From assembly GCF_004801905.1 (NCBI RefSeq), contig NZ_SSSN01000015.1, positions 91,735 through 155,734 on the forward strand: a DNA stretch of 64,000 nucleotides. Direction: 5' to 3'. The DNA comes from Orlajensenia flava. Lineage in GTDB: Bacteria; Actinomycetota; Actinomycetes; Actinomycetales; Microbacteriaceae. This document shows positions 25,108-32,655 of this stretch, one piece after another. A model generated the notes under the pieces. The model did no database searches and was not told the origin of the DNA. It saw nothing but the letters and a program-made list of their open reading frames with translations. Both the position numbers and the translations under genes were made by a program. The number at the start of each line of letters is the position of its first letter. The stretch's first letter is position 1.

Positions 25108-26087
25108 CGCACGGCCGCCCTTCCCCGCTGGATGTAGACCGCCAACAGGATGATGACCGCCTGGGTGATCTGCGAGTAGGCATCCGGCACGTCGTGCTTG
25201 ACGAGCGTCGCGGTGATGAACTGCAGCAGCAGCGCGCCCGCGACCGTGCCCCCGACCTTCACCTGGCCGCCGGTGAGCGGCGTGCCTCCCACGACGACGG
25301 CCGTGATGGCGGAGAGCTCGATGAGGTTGCCGAGCGTGGAGGGAACGGATGCGCCGAGCCGGGCGGTTCCGATGATCCCCGCGATGGCGGCGAGGGCGGC
25401 GCAGAGCACATAGGTGAGCAGCAGGATGCGCTTGACCGGCAGGCCCGCGAGCTCGGCGGCGCGACGGCTGCCTCCGATGGCGATCAGCTGCTTTCCGAAC
25501 GTCGTTCGATTCACCAGCAAGGCCACGATGACCACCAGCACGGCGGCGACGATGACGGCGTAGGGGATGCGGAACGCCTCCCCCTCGAACAGGCTTCCGC
25601 GGCCGAGGCTGAGCACGCCGGGGTCCGTCACGCTCCGCAACTGCTCGTTGGCGATGAGCAGCGCGATGCCGCGGCCCGCCACCATGAGCGAGAGGGTTGC
25701 GACGATCGGCTGCACGCCGATGAACGCGACCATCGACCCGTTGATGACGCCGACCACCGCGCCGACGACGATCGCGAGGATGGCGGCGGGAATCAGTCCG
25801 TACCCGATGTAGAGGGGAATGACGGCCGCCGCGAGCGCCATCACGGCACCGACGGACAGGTCGATGCCCTCGGTGCCGATGACGAGCGCCATGCCGAGCG
25901 CGACGATCATGACGGGCACGACCTGCACGAACTGCGTGCGGAAGTTGTCGAGCTCGAAGAAGTTCGGCGTGAAGATGAGGTTGTAGATCAGCAGAGCGGC
26001 GATGGCGATGTAGACGCCGTAGCGCTGCATGATGCCGAGGGCGGTGCCCCGCCGCGGAAGCGTGATGGTCACGGTGGCCTGGCTCAT
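25104..26087 (-). CDS. ytfT: Sugar ABC transporter permease (YtfT-like)
   Basis: A 327-residue BPD_transp_2 permease, paired with the following gene to form the membrane channel. The signature GTEGIDLSVGAVMALAAAV and the coupling segment GGSRRAAELAGLPVKRILLLTYV are present, with about nine membrane segments. Its ATG overlaps the ATPase stop by 4 bases and its stop overlaps the next ATG by 4 bases, so the three genes are translationally coupled. Confidence 0.9.
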   Translation of the reverse strand: MSQATVTITLPRRGTALGIMQRYGVYIAIAALLIYNLIFTPNFFELDNFRTQFVQVVPVMIVALGMALVIGTEGIDLSVGAVMALAAAVIPLYIGYGLIPAAILAIVVGAVVGVINGSMVAFIGVQPIVATLSLMVAGRGIALLIANEQLRSVTDPGVLSLGRGSLFEGEAFRIPYAVIVAAVLVVIVALLVNRTTFGKQLIAIGGSRRAAELAGLPVKRILLLTYVLCAALAAIAGIIGTARLGASVPSTLGNLIELSAITAVVVGGTPLTGGQVKVGGTVAGALLLQFITATLVKHDVPDAYSQITQAVIILLAVYIQRGRAAVR

Positions 26088-27703
26088 GCGCGCTCTCCCC
26101 GCGAGTCGGTGACGGATGTCGGTGCGTCGGCATCCGTCTGCGCGTCGTGGGTGCGCGGATCCTCCGCGGCCTCGCCGGCGTCCCCGGCGAGAGCTGCGAG
26201 CAGGTGCTCCTCGTCGACCTGGGCGCCCGTGAGCACCGTCTCGACCTCGCCGTCCCGCAGCACGATCACCCGACCGGAGCCCTCGACGACCTCCTCGACC
26301 TCGCTCGAGACCAGCACGATCGCGAGACCCTCTCCCGCGAGTTCGTCGATGAGCGCCTGCACCTCGGCCTTCGCCCCGACGTCGATGCCGCGGGTGGGCT
26401 CGTCGAGCAGCAGAACCTTGGGGCTCATGGCGAGCCAGCGGGCGATCATCACCTTCTGCTGGTTGCCGCCCGAGAGTTCCGAGACGATCTGGTCGGGGCC
26501 GGATGCCTTGATGTGCAGCCGCTTCATGAACACGTCGACGACGGCGTCCTGGTTCCTGCGCGACGAGAAGCCGGCCTTCGACAGGCGCGGCAGGGCGGCG
26601 AGCACGATGTTGTCACGCACCGACAGGCCCGGCACGATGCCCTCGGCCTTACGATCCTCGGGCAGCATGACGATGCCGGCTCGGATGGCCGCTGGCACGG
26701 ATCCGCTGCGCACCGTCTTGCCGTCGATCTGGACGGATCCGCGATCGAGCTGCATCACGCCGGCCATGGCCTTGAGGGTCTCCGACCGCCCCGATCCGAG
26801 CAGGCCGCCGAGCCCGACGACCTCGCCGGGCTTGATGGTGATGTCGATGCCGTCGATCTGGTGACGCCTGCTGAGGTCCTCGGCGACGAGCACCGGCGGT
26901 GCGTCGCTGGTGTTGTCCGAGCCGAACGCGGTCACTCCCCCGCGGTCGCTGCTCTCGATCGTGCGTCCGAGCATGAGGGAGACGAGCTCCATCCGCGGCA
27001 GCGCGTCGAGCGCTCCGACGTGCACCACCTTGCCGTCGCGCAGCACGGTGGCACGGTCGCAGACCCGATAGATCTCGTCCATCCGGTGGCTCACGTAGAC
27101 GATGGCGATGCCCTGCTGCCGCAGCAGGCCGATCACGGAGAACAGGGTCTCCACCTCGCGCGCCTCGAGCGACGAGGTGGGCTCGTCCATGATGACGACC
27201 TTGGCGTTGATGCTGACGGCGCGCGCGAGGGCGACCATCTGCTGCACGCCGAGCGCGAGGCTGCGCAGCGGCCGGCGCACGTCGACGTCGATGCCGTAGG
27301 TGTCGAGCAGGGCGCGGGCATCCGCGTACATCCGCTTGAAGTCGATCAGGCCGAGCCGCGTGCGCGGCTCGCGGCCGATGTAGATGTTCTGCGCCACCGA
27401 CATGAGCGGAACCAGGTTGACCTCCTGGTAGATGGTCGAGACCCCCGCCTTCTGCGCGTCGAGGGGACGAGCGAAGGTGACCACTGCTCCGCCCAGACGG
27501 ATCTCGCCCTCGTCGGGCTGGTAAACGCCGGTCAGTACCTTGATGAGCGTCGACTTGCCGGCGCCGTTCTCGCCCATGAGGGCAAGCGACTCGCCGGCCC
27601 GCAGCTCGAAGTTCACGTTGTCGAGCGCGGTGACGCCCGCGAATCGCTTGGTCACGCCGCGTGCCTCGAGCACGGGTGGGTCATCGGTGAGGGGGGACTC
27701 CAT
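26084..27703 (-). CDS. ytfR: Sugar ABC transporter ATP-binding protein, two ATPase domains (YtfR-like)
   Basis: A 539-residue tandem ATPase. The first domain has Walker A GENGAGKST (44-52) and Walker B VVIMDEPTS, with a degenerate signature (LALGVQQ). The second has a shortened P-loop GSGRSE, a full signature LSGGNQQKV and Walker B VLLLDEPTRG. One proper and one degenerate site is normal in this class of sugar importers. The ATG at 27703 is chosen because the ATPase domain (VLEARGVTKRFAGVTAL) begins ten residues later. It is separated from the binding-protein gene by 110 bp with a strong hairpin. Confidence 0.92.
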   Translation of the reverse strand: MESPLTDDPPVLEARGVTKRFAGVTALDNVNFELRAGESLALMGENGAGKSTLIKVLTGVYQPDEGEIRLGGAVVTFARPLDAQKAGVSTIYQEVNLVPLMSVAQNIYIGREPRTRLGLIDFKRMYADARALLDTYGIDVDVRRPLRSLALGVQQMVALARAVSINAKVVIMDEPTSSLEAREVETLFSVIGLLRQQGIAIVYVSHRMDEIYRVCDRATVLRDGKVVHVGALDALPRMELVSLMLGRTIESSDRGGVTAFGSDNTSDAPPVLVAEDLSRRHQIDGIDITIKPGEVVGLGGLLGSGRSETLKAMAGVMQLDRGSVQIDGKTVRSGSVPAAIRAGIVMLPEDRKAEGIVPGLSVRDNIVLAALPRLSKAGFSSRRNQDAVVDVFMKRLHIKASGPDQIVSELSGGNQQKVMIARWLAMSPKVLLLDEPTRGIDVGAKAEVQALIDELAGEGLAIVLVSSEVEEVVEGSGRVIVLRDGEVETVLTGAQVDEEHLLAALAGDAGEAAEDPRTHDAQTDADAPTSVTDSRGERA

Positions 27704-27738
27704 CGTCACGCCGGTGGCCTTTCTGGTTGCTGGGCGAA

Positions 27739-27758
27739 GCGGATGCCGCGGCATCCGC
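27739..27758. repeat. 20-bp perfect palindrome
   Basis: GCGGATGCCGCGGCATCCGC, perfectly symmetric, in the gap between the binding-protein and ATPase genes. It includes the GGATGC word that is frequent in this genome. It could be part of an RNA-processing or partial-termination region together with the hairpin at 27769. Confidence 0.7.
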
Positions 27759-27768
27759 TCACAGGAGT

Positions 27769-27799
27769 CGTGCCGGCGGCGTCCTCCGCCGCCGGCACG
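27769..27799 (-). terminator. GC-rich hairpin between binding protein and ATPase genes
   Basis: CGTGCCGGCGGCG (27769-27781) and CGCCGCCGGCACG (27787-27799) form a 13-bp perfect stem with a 5-nt loop. It is 15 bp after the binding-protein stop and has no T-run. In importer operons such hairpins stop part of the transcripts or protect the upstream mRNA, so that the binding protein is made in excess. Confidence 0.75.
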
Positions 27800-27813
27800 A
27801 TCATCCGTTCGGA

Positions 27814-28893
27814 TCAGAAGGCCGAGTCGACCTTGTCCTTGGCGTTGCTGGGATCGTACTCGCTGTCCTCGATGATGATGTCCTGGCCGACCTTGTCGCC
27901 CGACTCGAAGGACTGCAGCGTCTTGAACGCCAGCGGGCCGAAGCGCGGGTTGGACTCGATGACGCCGTTGTAGGCTCCGGCGACGATCTGCTCGACGGCG
28001 TTCTTGGTTCCGTCGATCGAGTAGATCTGGATGTCCTTGCCCGGCGTCTTGCCTGCGGCGATGATGGCCGCCTGCGCTCCGAGGCCCATCTCGTCGTTCT
28101 CGGCGTAGATCACGCTGATGTCGGGGTTCGACTGCAGCAGCTGCTCCGTGACCGACTGCCCCTTGTCGCGGGCGAAGTCCCCGGTCTGCTGGGCGACGAT
28201 CTTGAGGTCGGGGCCCTTGGCGGCGATCTCGTCGACGAATCCCTTGGTGCGGTCGGTGGTCACGCCGTTGCCCGACGAGCCGAGCAGGATGGCGATGTTG
28301 CCCTTGCCGCTGGTGCCCTTGATGAGCTGGTCGGCCGCGCGCTTGCCCTGCTCGACGAAGTTCGATCCGAGGAAGGACACGTAGGTGTCGCAGGCGCCCG
28401 AGCTGAGCTTGCGGTCGATCGTGATGACGGGGATCTTCTTCGCCTTCGCCGCACTCAGGGCCGGCTCGAGCCCGTCGGAGTTCAGCGGCGCGACGATGAG
28501 GGCCTGAGCGCCCTGCGAGATCATGTCCTGGATGTCGGAGATCTGCTTCGACAGCGTCGACTGGGCGTTCGTGGTGATGAGCTTCTTGACGCCGATCTTG
28601 GCGGCCTCGTCCTTGATCGACTGCGTCTCGGCGATGCGGAAGGGGTTGTCCTCCTTCTCGGACTGCGAGAAGCCGACGACGGCGTTCTTGAGGTCGAGCT
28701 TCTCTCCGCCGTAGGTCGCGAGGTCGCAGGTGGGACCACTCGCGGCCTGCGCGGTCTGCGCCGTGTCGGTGGATCCGCCGGTCGATCCCGACCCGCTCGT
28801 ACCGGTGTTCGTGCAGCCGGTCAACGCAAGGCCGAGAGCCGCGAAGATCGCGACCGCCCCCGTGACGGACTGAACCTTGCGGTTCGTGTTCAT
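27814..28893 (-). CDS. ytfQ: Sugar ABC transporter substrate-binding lipoprotein (YtfQ-like)
   Basis: A 359-residue type I periplasmic-binding protein (Peripla_BP_4). It has a lipoprotein signal (IFAALGLALTGCTNTG; Cys is the lipidation site) and a Ser/Gly/Thr-rich linker, so it is anchored outside the membrane. The binding fold is readable (VVGFSQSEKEDNPFRIAETQSIKDEAAK, ITTNAQSTLSKQISDIQDMI, ALIVAPLNSDGLEPAL). GFSQSE...NPFR is the start seen in YtfQ-like galactofuranose binders. The ATG at 28893 has GAGGAAG upstream. It is the first gene of the importer operon, downstream of the DeoR regulator on the same strand. Confidence 0.92.
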   Translation of the reverse strand: MNTNRKVQSVTGAVAIFAALGLALTGCTNTGTSGSGSTGGSTDTAQTAQAASGPTCDLATYGGEKLDLKNAVVGFSQSEKEDNPFRIAETQSIKDEAAKIGVKKLITTNAQSTLSKQISDIQDMISQGAQALIVAPLNSDGLEPALSAAKAKKIPVITIDRKLSSGACDTYVSFLGSNFVEQGKRAADQLIKGTSGKGNIAILLGSSGNGVTTDRTKGFVDEIAAKGPDLKIVAQQTGDFARDKGQSVTEQLLQSNPDISVIYAENDEMGLGAQAAIIAAGKTPGKDIQIYSIDGTKNAVEQIVAGAYNGVIESNPRFGPLAFKTLQSFESGDKVGQDIIIEDSEYDPSNAKDKVDSAF

Positions 28894-29012
28894 TGATTCC
28901 AACTTCCTCGTTGTGTGGTGCGTCGCAGGCGTTCCGGCGGGAACCGAAACGATCAGAACGTGGCAGAAGGGAACAAAACCTTCCGCCTCCGAAACAGATT
29001 GTTGCTAAAACA

Positions 29013-29065
29013 TGTCCAAATGTCCAGAACCCTGTCCGAAAGTTCTCGAATCGTGTCGTGATTCG
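29013..29065. promoter_or_regulatory. Repeated TGTCC boxes and inverted repeat before ytfQ
   Basis: TGTCC occurs at 29013, 29021 and 29033 (GGACA on the transcribed strand), and CGAATC/GATTCG form an inverted repeat at 29047-29065. All lie in the 179-bp, relatively AT-rich space between the deoR-type gene and ytfQ. DeoR-family proteins often bind repeated short boxes, so this is a plausible operator region. The rest of the gap (28894-29012) shows only a ribosome binding site. Confidence 0.4.
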
Positions 29066-29072
29066 TTATGCA

Positions 29073-29834
29073 TCAGCTCGCGATGTGCAGTGACACACCC
29101 AGCCTGCCGAGCCCGTCCAGCTCGGTTCCGCGTGCGCCGGCATCCGTGACCAAGTGCGCGATCGCGTCGGCCGGCAGGGTCTGGATGGCGGTGCGTGCGC
29201 CGATCTTGGTGTGGTCGGCGAGCACCACGATCTCGCGGCCGGACGCGGCGATCGAACGATCGGTGTCGGCCACGGTCAGGTTGGGGGTCGAGAGTCCGAA
29301 CTCGGCGTCCAAGCCGTTGCCCGATAGGAAGGCGAGGTCGGCGTGCACGGCGCGGAAAGTGCGCGCGGCGGCCTCGCCGACGAGGGCACGGATGGGGCCG
29401 CGCAGCGTCCCGCCGGTCATGATCACCTGATTGTCGCGGGAATCCACGAAGGCCTGCGCTACCGGCAACGAGTTGGTGACGACCGTGAGGTCCGTCCGCA
29501 AGCGCAGTTCGAGCGCGAGCGCCTCGGTGGTCGTCCCCGGCCCGATCGCCACGACGTCGCCGTCGTGGACCAAGGTGGCGGCCAGGCGCCCGATGGCCAG
29601 CTTCTCGGTGGCGGCCTGCGTCACCTTCTCGGTGTAAGGGGATTCCGGCTGCGGGGTTCCGGCCACCGCCCCGCCATGGGTGCGCGCGATGAGGCCGAGC
29701 GAGTCGAGGTGGTCGAGGTCGCGGCGGATCGTCACGGGCGACGTGTCCAGCCGCTTGGCGAGGCTCGCGATCGACGCCGCCCCGTCTGCACGCACGATCT
29801 CGACGATGAGGTTGCGTCTCTGGGCGGCGATCAC
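29073..29834 (-). CDS. DeoR family transcriptional regulator
   Basis: A 253-residue DeoR/GlpR repressor. The N-terminal HTH (MIAAQRRNLIVEIVRADGAASIASLAKRL, then DTSPVTIRRDLDHLDSLGLIARTHGGA) is classic, and the C-terminal sugar-phosphate-sensing domain includes DGDVVAIGPGTTTEALA and VVLADHTKIG. It should bind a phosphorylated sugar and control the importer that follows it on the same strand. The GTG at 29834 is 6 nt after a TAGCAT box, fitting a leaderless mRNA. Confidence 0.93.
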   Translation of the reverse strand: MIAAQRRNLIVEIVRADGAASIASLAKRLDTSPVTIRRDLDHLDSLGLIARTHGGAVAGTPQPESPYTEKVTQAATEKLAIGRLAATLVHDGDVVAIGPGTTTEALALELRLRTDLTVVTNSLPVAQAFVDSRDNQVIMTGGTLRGPIRALVGEAAARTFRAVHADLAFLSGNGLDAEFGLSTPNLTVADTDRSIAASGREIVVLADHTKIGARTAIQTLPADAIAHLVTDAGARGTELDGLGRLGVSLHIAS

Positions 29835-29840
29835 GCACTC

Positions 29841-29846
29841 ATGCTA
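29841..29846 (-). promoter_or_regulatory. -10 box of deoR-type gene (leaderless)
   Basis: TAGCAT on the minus strand, 6 nt before the GTG at 29834. Confidence 0.45.
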
Positions 29847-29883
29847 CGCACGCGATGCGAGATTGTGATCTGTTTTGATCGAA

Positions 29884-30546
29884 TCAGTTCTCGGAGGCGG
29901 CGATCTGATCGCCGTCGTGGTGGAGCTTCGGCGGGGTGAACGTGACGGTGAGCGCGTGCCGCTCCTCGGCATCCGCTGCCGCGATGGCATCTGTGTTCAC
30001 GGACTCGAGCGCCCGGTACACCGTCGCGCGCGAGGTTCCGAGCTCCTCGGCGATCTCGCGAACGGATGCGCCCTGCTCGCGCAGCGCGACGACGCGCTCG
30101 ACGTTGGTTCCGGAGAGCGCTCGTGGGCGACCGGCCACCCGGCCACGGGCCTTCGCCGCGTAGACGCCGACCATCGTGCGCTCGCGGAGCAGGTTGCGCT
30201 CAAGCTCGTTGAAGGCGGTAATGATGGTCAGGAGCGAGGCGCCCTCATCCCCCGATGTGTCGAGGTTCTCGGCGATCGCTGCGACGCCGACTCCCCGGTG
30301 TCCGAGCAGTTCGAGCAGCGAGAGCACCGAGGGCGAGGTGGTACCGAGCCGGTCGAGGCGCCACACCACGAGGGTGTCGCCCCGACCGATCGCGTCGATG
30401 GCGTTGGTCAGCTCAGGACGGCGTGGACTGGTGGTGTTCGGGCTGATGTCCTCGAAGACGCGCGTCACCCCGCGCTTGCGCAGCAGGTCGCGCTGGAACT
30501 CGGCATTGTGCTCGAGCGGGCCGACGTAGAGGTACCCCACCTTCAT
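29884..30546 (-). CDS. Serine-recombinase-like protein lacking the catalytic serine
   Basis: A 220-residue protein with the full resolvase/invertase layout: N-terminal catalytic fold, the conserved VVWRLDRLG block, the long E-helix (FNELERNLLRERTMVGVYAAKARGRVAGRPRAL), and a C-terminal HTH (VREIAEELGTSRATVYRAL). The active-site start, normally GYxRVST, reads GYLYVGPLEHN: the nucleophilic Ser is Gly9 and the adjacent Arg is Tyr7. The Arg residues of RLDRLG remain. It should bind DNA and dimerise but not cut it. A 40-residue hydrophilic tail follows the HTH. GGGAGG lies 12 nt before the ATG. No phage or transposon genes are nearby; hairpin repeats lie just upstream. Confidence 0.88.
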   Translation of the reverse strand: MKVGYLYVGPLEHNAEFQRDLLRKRGVTRVFEDISPNTTSPRRPELTNAIDAIGRGDTLVVWRLDRLGTTSPSVLSLLELLGHRGVGVAAIAENLDTSGDEGASLLTIITAFNELERNLLRERTMVGVYAAKARGRVAGRPRALSGTNVERVVALREQGASVREIAEELGTSRATVYRALESVNTDAIAAADAEERHALTVTFTPPKLHHDGDQIAASEN

Positions 30547-30624
30547 GCCGCGTACCCGCCTCCCGTCGTGACCGGCATCGTATCACCGCGGTATTGCAGG
30601 ACCATTTCACCCGGCTCGTCATAA

Positions 30625-30681
30625 CCGCTGGGCACTCGTTGTCGTCCCCGGGCGCCGAACGCGACAACTACTGCCCAACGG
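30625..30681. repeat. Dispersed hairpin repeat, copy 2
   Basis: CCGCTGGGCACTCGTTGTCG (30625-30644) pairs with CGACAACTACTGCCCAACGG (30662-30681) with three mismatches; the loop TCCCCGGGCGCCGAACG resembles that of copy 1 at 24033. It lies between the serine-less recombinase and the DJ-1 gene. Confidence 0.85.
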
Positions 30682-30694
30682 ACGGGCGGGACAT

Positions 30695-30714
30695 GACAAC
30701 AACTGCCCAACGGA
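30695..30714 (+). repeat. Half copy of the dispersed repeat
   Basis: GACAACAACTGCCCAACGGA, one mismatch from the right arm of copy 2, placed 14 bp after it and in the same direction. No pairing partner follows. Confidence 0.8.
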
Positions 30715-30737
30715 TGACGGGGTGGATGATTGGTGCC

Positions 30738-31331
30738 GTGAGAATAGAGATCGTCGTTTTCGACGGCTTCGATGAGATTGACGCCTTCGGTCCGTTCGAG
30801 GTGCTGTCGACAGAAGGGTTCAGCACCTCGCTCGTCGTCATCGGTCCGCCGCGGACGATCATCAGTCAAGGCGGTCTGCAACTGGTGATCGCCGACTCCC
30901 TCGGTGACCCGGACGGAGTGGTGGTCCCCGGTGGCGGCTGGCTGAACCGGGCGGTTCGCGGGAGTTGGGCAGAGGTCGAGAAAGGGGATCTCACCGAGGC
31001 ACTCCGAGGCAAGGCGTCCCAGGTGCAATGGCTCGCCTCGGTATGCACGGGCGCGCTCGTACTGGCCGCAGCCGGCCTGCTGGAAGGGCGTTTCGCGACG
31101 ACGAATCGCAATGCGTTCGATGAGCTTCGTCCCCATGTTCGCGACGTCCTCTCGGCCAGAGTCGTCGACGAAGGGGACCGCATCACCGCTGCAGGCCTGA
31201 CGGCCGGCATCGACCTGGGCCTGTGGATCATCGAGCGCACTCTCGGCAGAGAGCGTGCCGACCAACGCGCCGGCGAGATCGAGTACGAGCGGCAGGGTCG
31301 CGTTTGGACGAAGCGGAACAGTAACGACTGA
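30738..31331 (+). CDS. DJ-1/PfpI family protein
   Basis: A 197-residue ThiJ/DJ-1/PfpI-type protein. It opens IEIVVFDGFDEIDAFGPFEVL, has the nucleophile elbow SVCTGA with Cys103, and continues RFATTNRNAFDEL and TAGIDLGLWIIER, as in the cyclohexyl-isocyanide hydratase/transcription-regulator-like subgroup. It may be an isocyanide hydratase or glyoxalase-like enzyme. The GTG at 30738 is chosen because the conserved domain begins there; in-frame ATGs at 30693, 30714 and 30726 add residues unlike the family. The repeats at 30625-30714 form its upstream region. Confidence 0.83.
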   Translation: MRIEIVVFDGFDEIDAFGPFEVLSTEGFSTSLVVIGPPRTIISQGGLQLVIADSLGDPDGVVVPGGGWLNRAVRGSWAEVEKGDLTEALRGKASQVQWLASVCTGALVLAAAGLLEGRFATTNRNAFDELRPHVRDVLSARVVDEGDRITAAGLTAGIDLGLWIIERTLGRERADQRAGEIEYERQGRVWTKRNSND

Positions 31332-31356
31332 CTTTCGCTGTTCACGGAGCCCGGAA

Positions 31357-31441
31357 TGGTGGCGAGTGAGGGATTCGAACCCCCGAATGCTGAGCAGTCT
31401 GATTTACAGTCAGATCCCTTTGGCCGCTTGGGTAACTCGCC
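31357..31441 (-). tRNA. tRNA-Tyr (GTA)
   Basis: A type II tRNA of 82 nt plus encoded CCA. Acceptor GGCGAGT pairs with ACTCGCC, discriminator A is followed by CCA; the anticodon loop in CTGACTGTAAATCAG gives GTA; there is a long variable arm (ACTGCTCAGCATTC) and T-arm GGGGGTTCGAATCCCTC. Unlike tRNA-Met and tRNA-Thr in this window, its CCA is encoded. Confidence 0.93.
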
Positions 31442-31526
31442 AACGCGCACCCGACCACGTGATCCACATGACCGAAGACGCGTCCTCAGGATACCTGCCG
31501 TCGCCGCCCTCGTGAAATCGTGCCGA
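31360..31526. other. Short gap around tRNA-Tyr
   Basis: Between tRNA-Tyr and the lacI-type gene there are 85 bp with no duplicated tRNA end and no attachment-site-like repeat, so there is no sign of an integrated element at this tRNA. Confidence 0.4.
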
Positions 31527-32546
31527 TCACGCCTCTCGCGGACTCCCGACCGACCCCCGTTCGAGCACCCGGACGGGCAGGGTGATGCCGGTTCGAGGAG
31601 CGGCCGGGTCGTCGATCGCGTCGAGGAGCATGCGGGCCGCGACGGCCACCTTGTCGCCGATGTCCTGCGCGATCGTGGTCAGCCTCGGGGTGACGTACGC
31701 GCCGATGTCGAGGTTGTCGTAGCCCACCACCGACACGTCCCGGGGCACCCGGCCGCCGGCATCCGTGACGCCCTCGATGATGCCGATCGCGAGGATGTCC
31801 GCGGTGGCGAACACCGCGGTCACGTCCGGATAGCGCGCCTTCAACTCCCTCCCGAGGTCGACGCCCGAGTCGTGGGTGGTCGTGACGGATGCGACGAGCC
31901 CGTCATGCCAGGCGATCCCCGCCTCGACGAAGGCCGCGCGGAAGCCGTCGAAGCGCTGACGCACGACGCCGATGTCGGTGAAGGTCGGGCCCGCGAAGAG
32001 GACCTCGCGGTGGCCGCACGCGAGCAGCAACCGCCCGGCCAGCAGACCCCCCTGATAGTCGTCGGTGCGAACCCCCGTCGCCAGCGGATGTGAGGCGTAG
32101 CTGTCGAGCGCGAGCAGGGGGACGTCGGCGGGCAGGTCGAGGGCGTCGATCTCCTCGTCGAGGAACCCGAGCAACAGGGCTCCGTCGAGATCCCACGCCT
32201 GCACGGCCTCCGATACCTCTCGGGGGTCTGCGATGCCCCGCAGCAGCAGGTGATAGCCGCGCTCGCGCAGGGCGCGCTCCATCCCGCCGATGACGGCGAC
32301 GTTGTGCGGGCTCATGAGCAGGCTGTCGTCGGCGGCCACCGGCACAAGGACGCCGATGACGTGCGATCGTCGGGCGGCGAGGTTGCGCGCCGAGACGTTG
32401 GGCACGTACCCGCGCGCCTCGACGATTCGCTGCACCCGGTCAATGGTGGTCTGCGACACCCGTGACCGATTGCCGTTGATGACGTTGGACACGGTCATCA
32501 CACTCACGCCGGCCTCGGCGGCGATGTCCCGCAGCGTCACTGCCAT
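31527..32546 (-). CDS. LacI family transcriptional regulator
   Basis: A 339-residue LacI/GalR repressor. HTH: VTLRDIAAEAGVSVMTVSNVING; hinge: NVSARNLAARRSHVIGVLVP; then a sugar-binding domain ending VGYDNLDIGAYVTPRLTTIAQ. The ATG at 32546 is chosen over 32564 because GGGAGG sits four bases upstream and the HTH begins at once. It is divergent from the GH13 glucosidase, and a palindrome overlaps that promoter region, so it most likely represses the glucosidase and the binding protein that follows. Confidence 0.92.
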   Translation of the reverse strand: MAVTLRDIAAEAGVSVMTVSNVINGNRSRVSQTTIDRVQRIVEARGYVPNVSARNLAARRSHVIGVLVPVAADDSLLMSPHNVAVIGGMERALRERGYHLLLRGIADPREVSEAVQAWDLDGALLLGFLDEEIDALDLPADVPLLALDSYASHPLATGVRTDDYQGGLLAGRLLLACGHREVLFAGPTFTDIGVVRQRFDGFRAAFVEAGIAWHDGLVASVTTTHDSGVDLGRELKARYPDVTAVFATADILAIGIIEGVTDAGGRVPRDVSVVGYDNLDIGAYVTPRLTTIAQDIGDKVAVAARMLLDAIDDPAAPRTGITLPVRVLERGSVGSPREA

Positions 32547-32574
32547 CCGGCCTCCCGTCGTCATCCTATGGCGC

Positions 32575-32624
32575 TTGACACCGAGCTCCCGCCCTGCATA
32601 TGCTCTGGCCGTTGACCAATTGGT
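32575..32624 (+). promoter_or_regulatory. Promoter and palindromic operator of the glucosidase gene
   Basis: TTGACA (32575-32580) and TATGCT (32599-32604) are spaced by 18 bp. The perfect palindrome ACCAATTGGT (32615-32624) lies just past the expected start site. A repressor bound there would block transcription; the divergent LacI protein is the obvious candidate. Confidence 0.55.
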
Positions 32625-32655
32625 ATAACGCTAAACCTCAATCGATGAGGATGCC

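Noticed and set aside
24112-26133. 673-residue fused permease
   Set aside because: Only the last 331 residues are a permease; the first part is an out-of-frame reading of the other permease gene. The ATGA overlap at 25104-25107 marks the true boundary.
26147-27973. 608-codon plus-strand open frame
   Set aside because: It lies opposite the double ATPase gene, whose Walker and signature motifs are certain.
29884-31441. Integrated phage or genomic island at tRNA-Tyr with a resolvase
   Set aside because: The tRNA 3' end is not duplicated nearby, no phage, transposase or conjugation genes are present, and the resolvase-like protein lacks its nucleophile.
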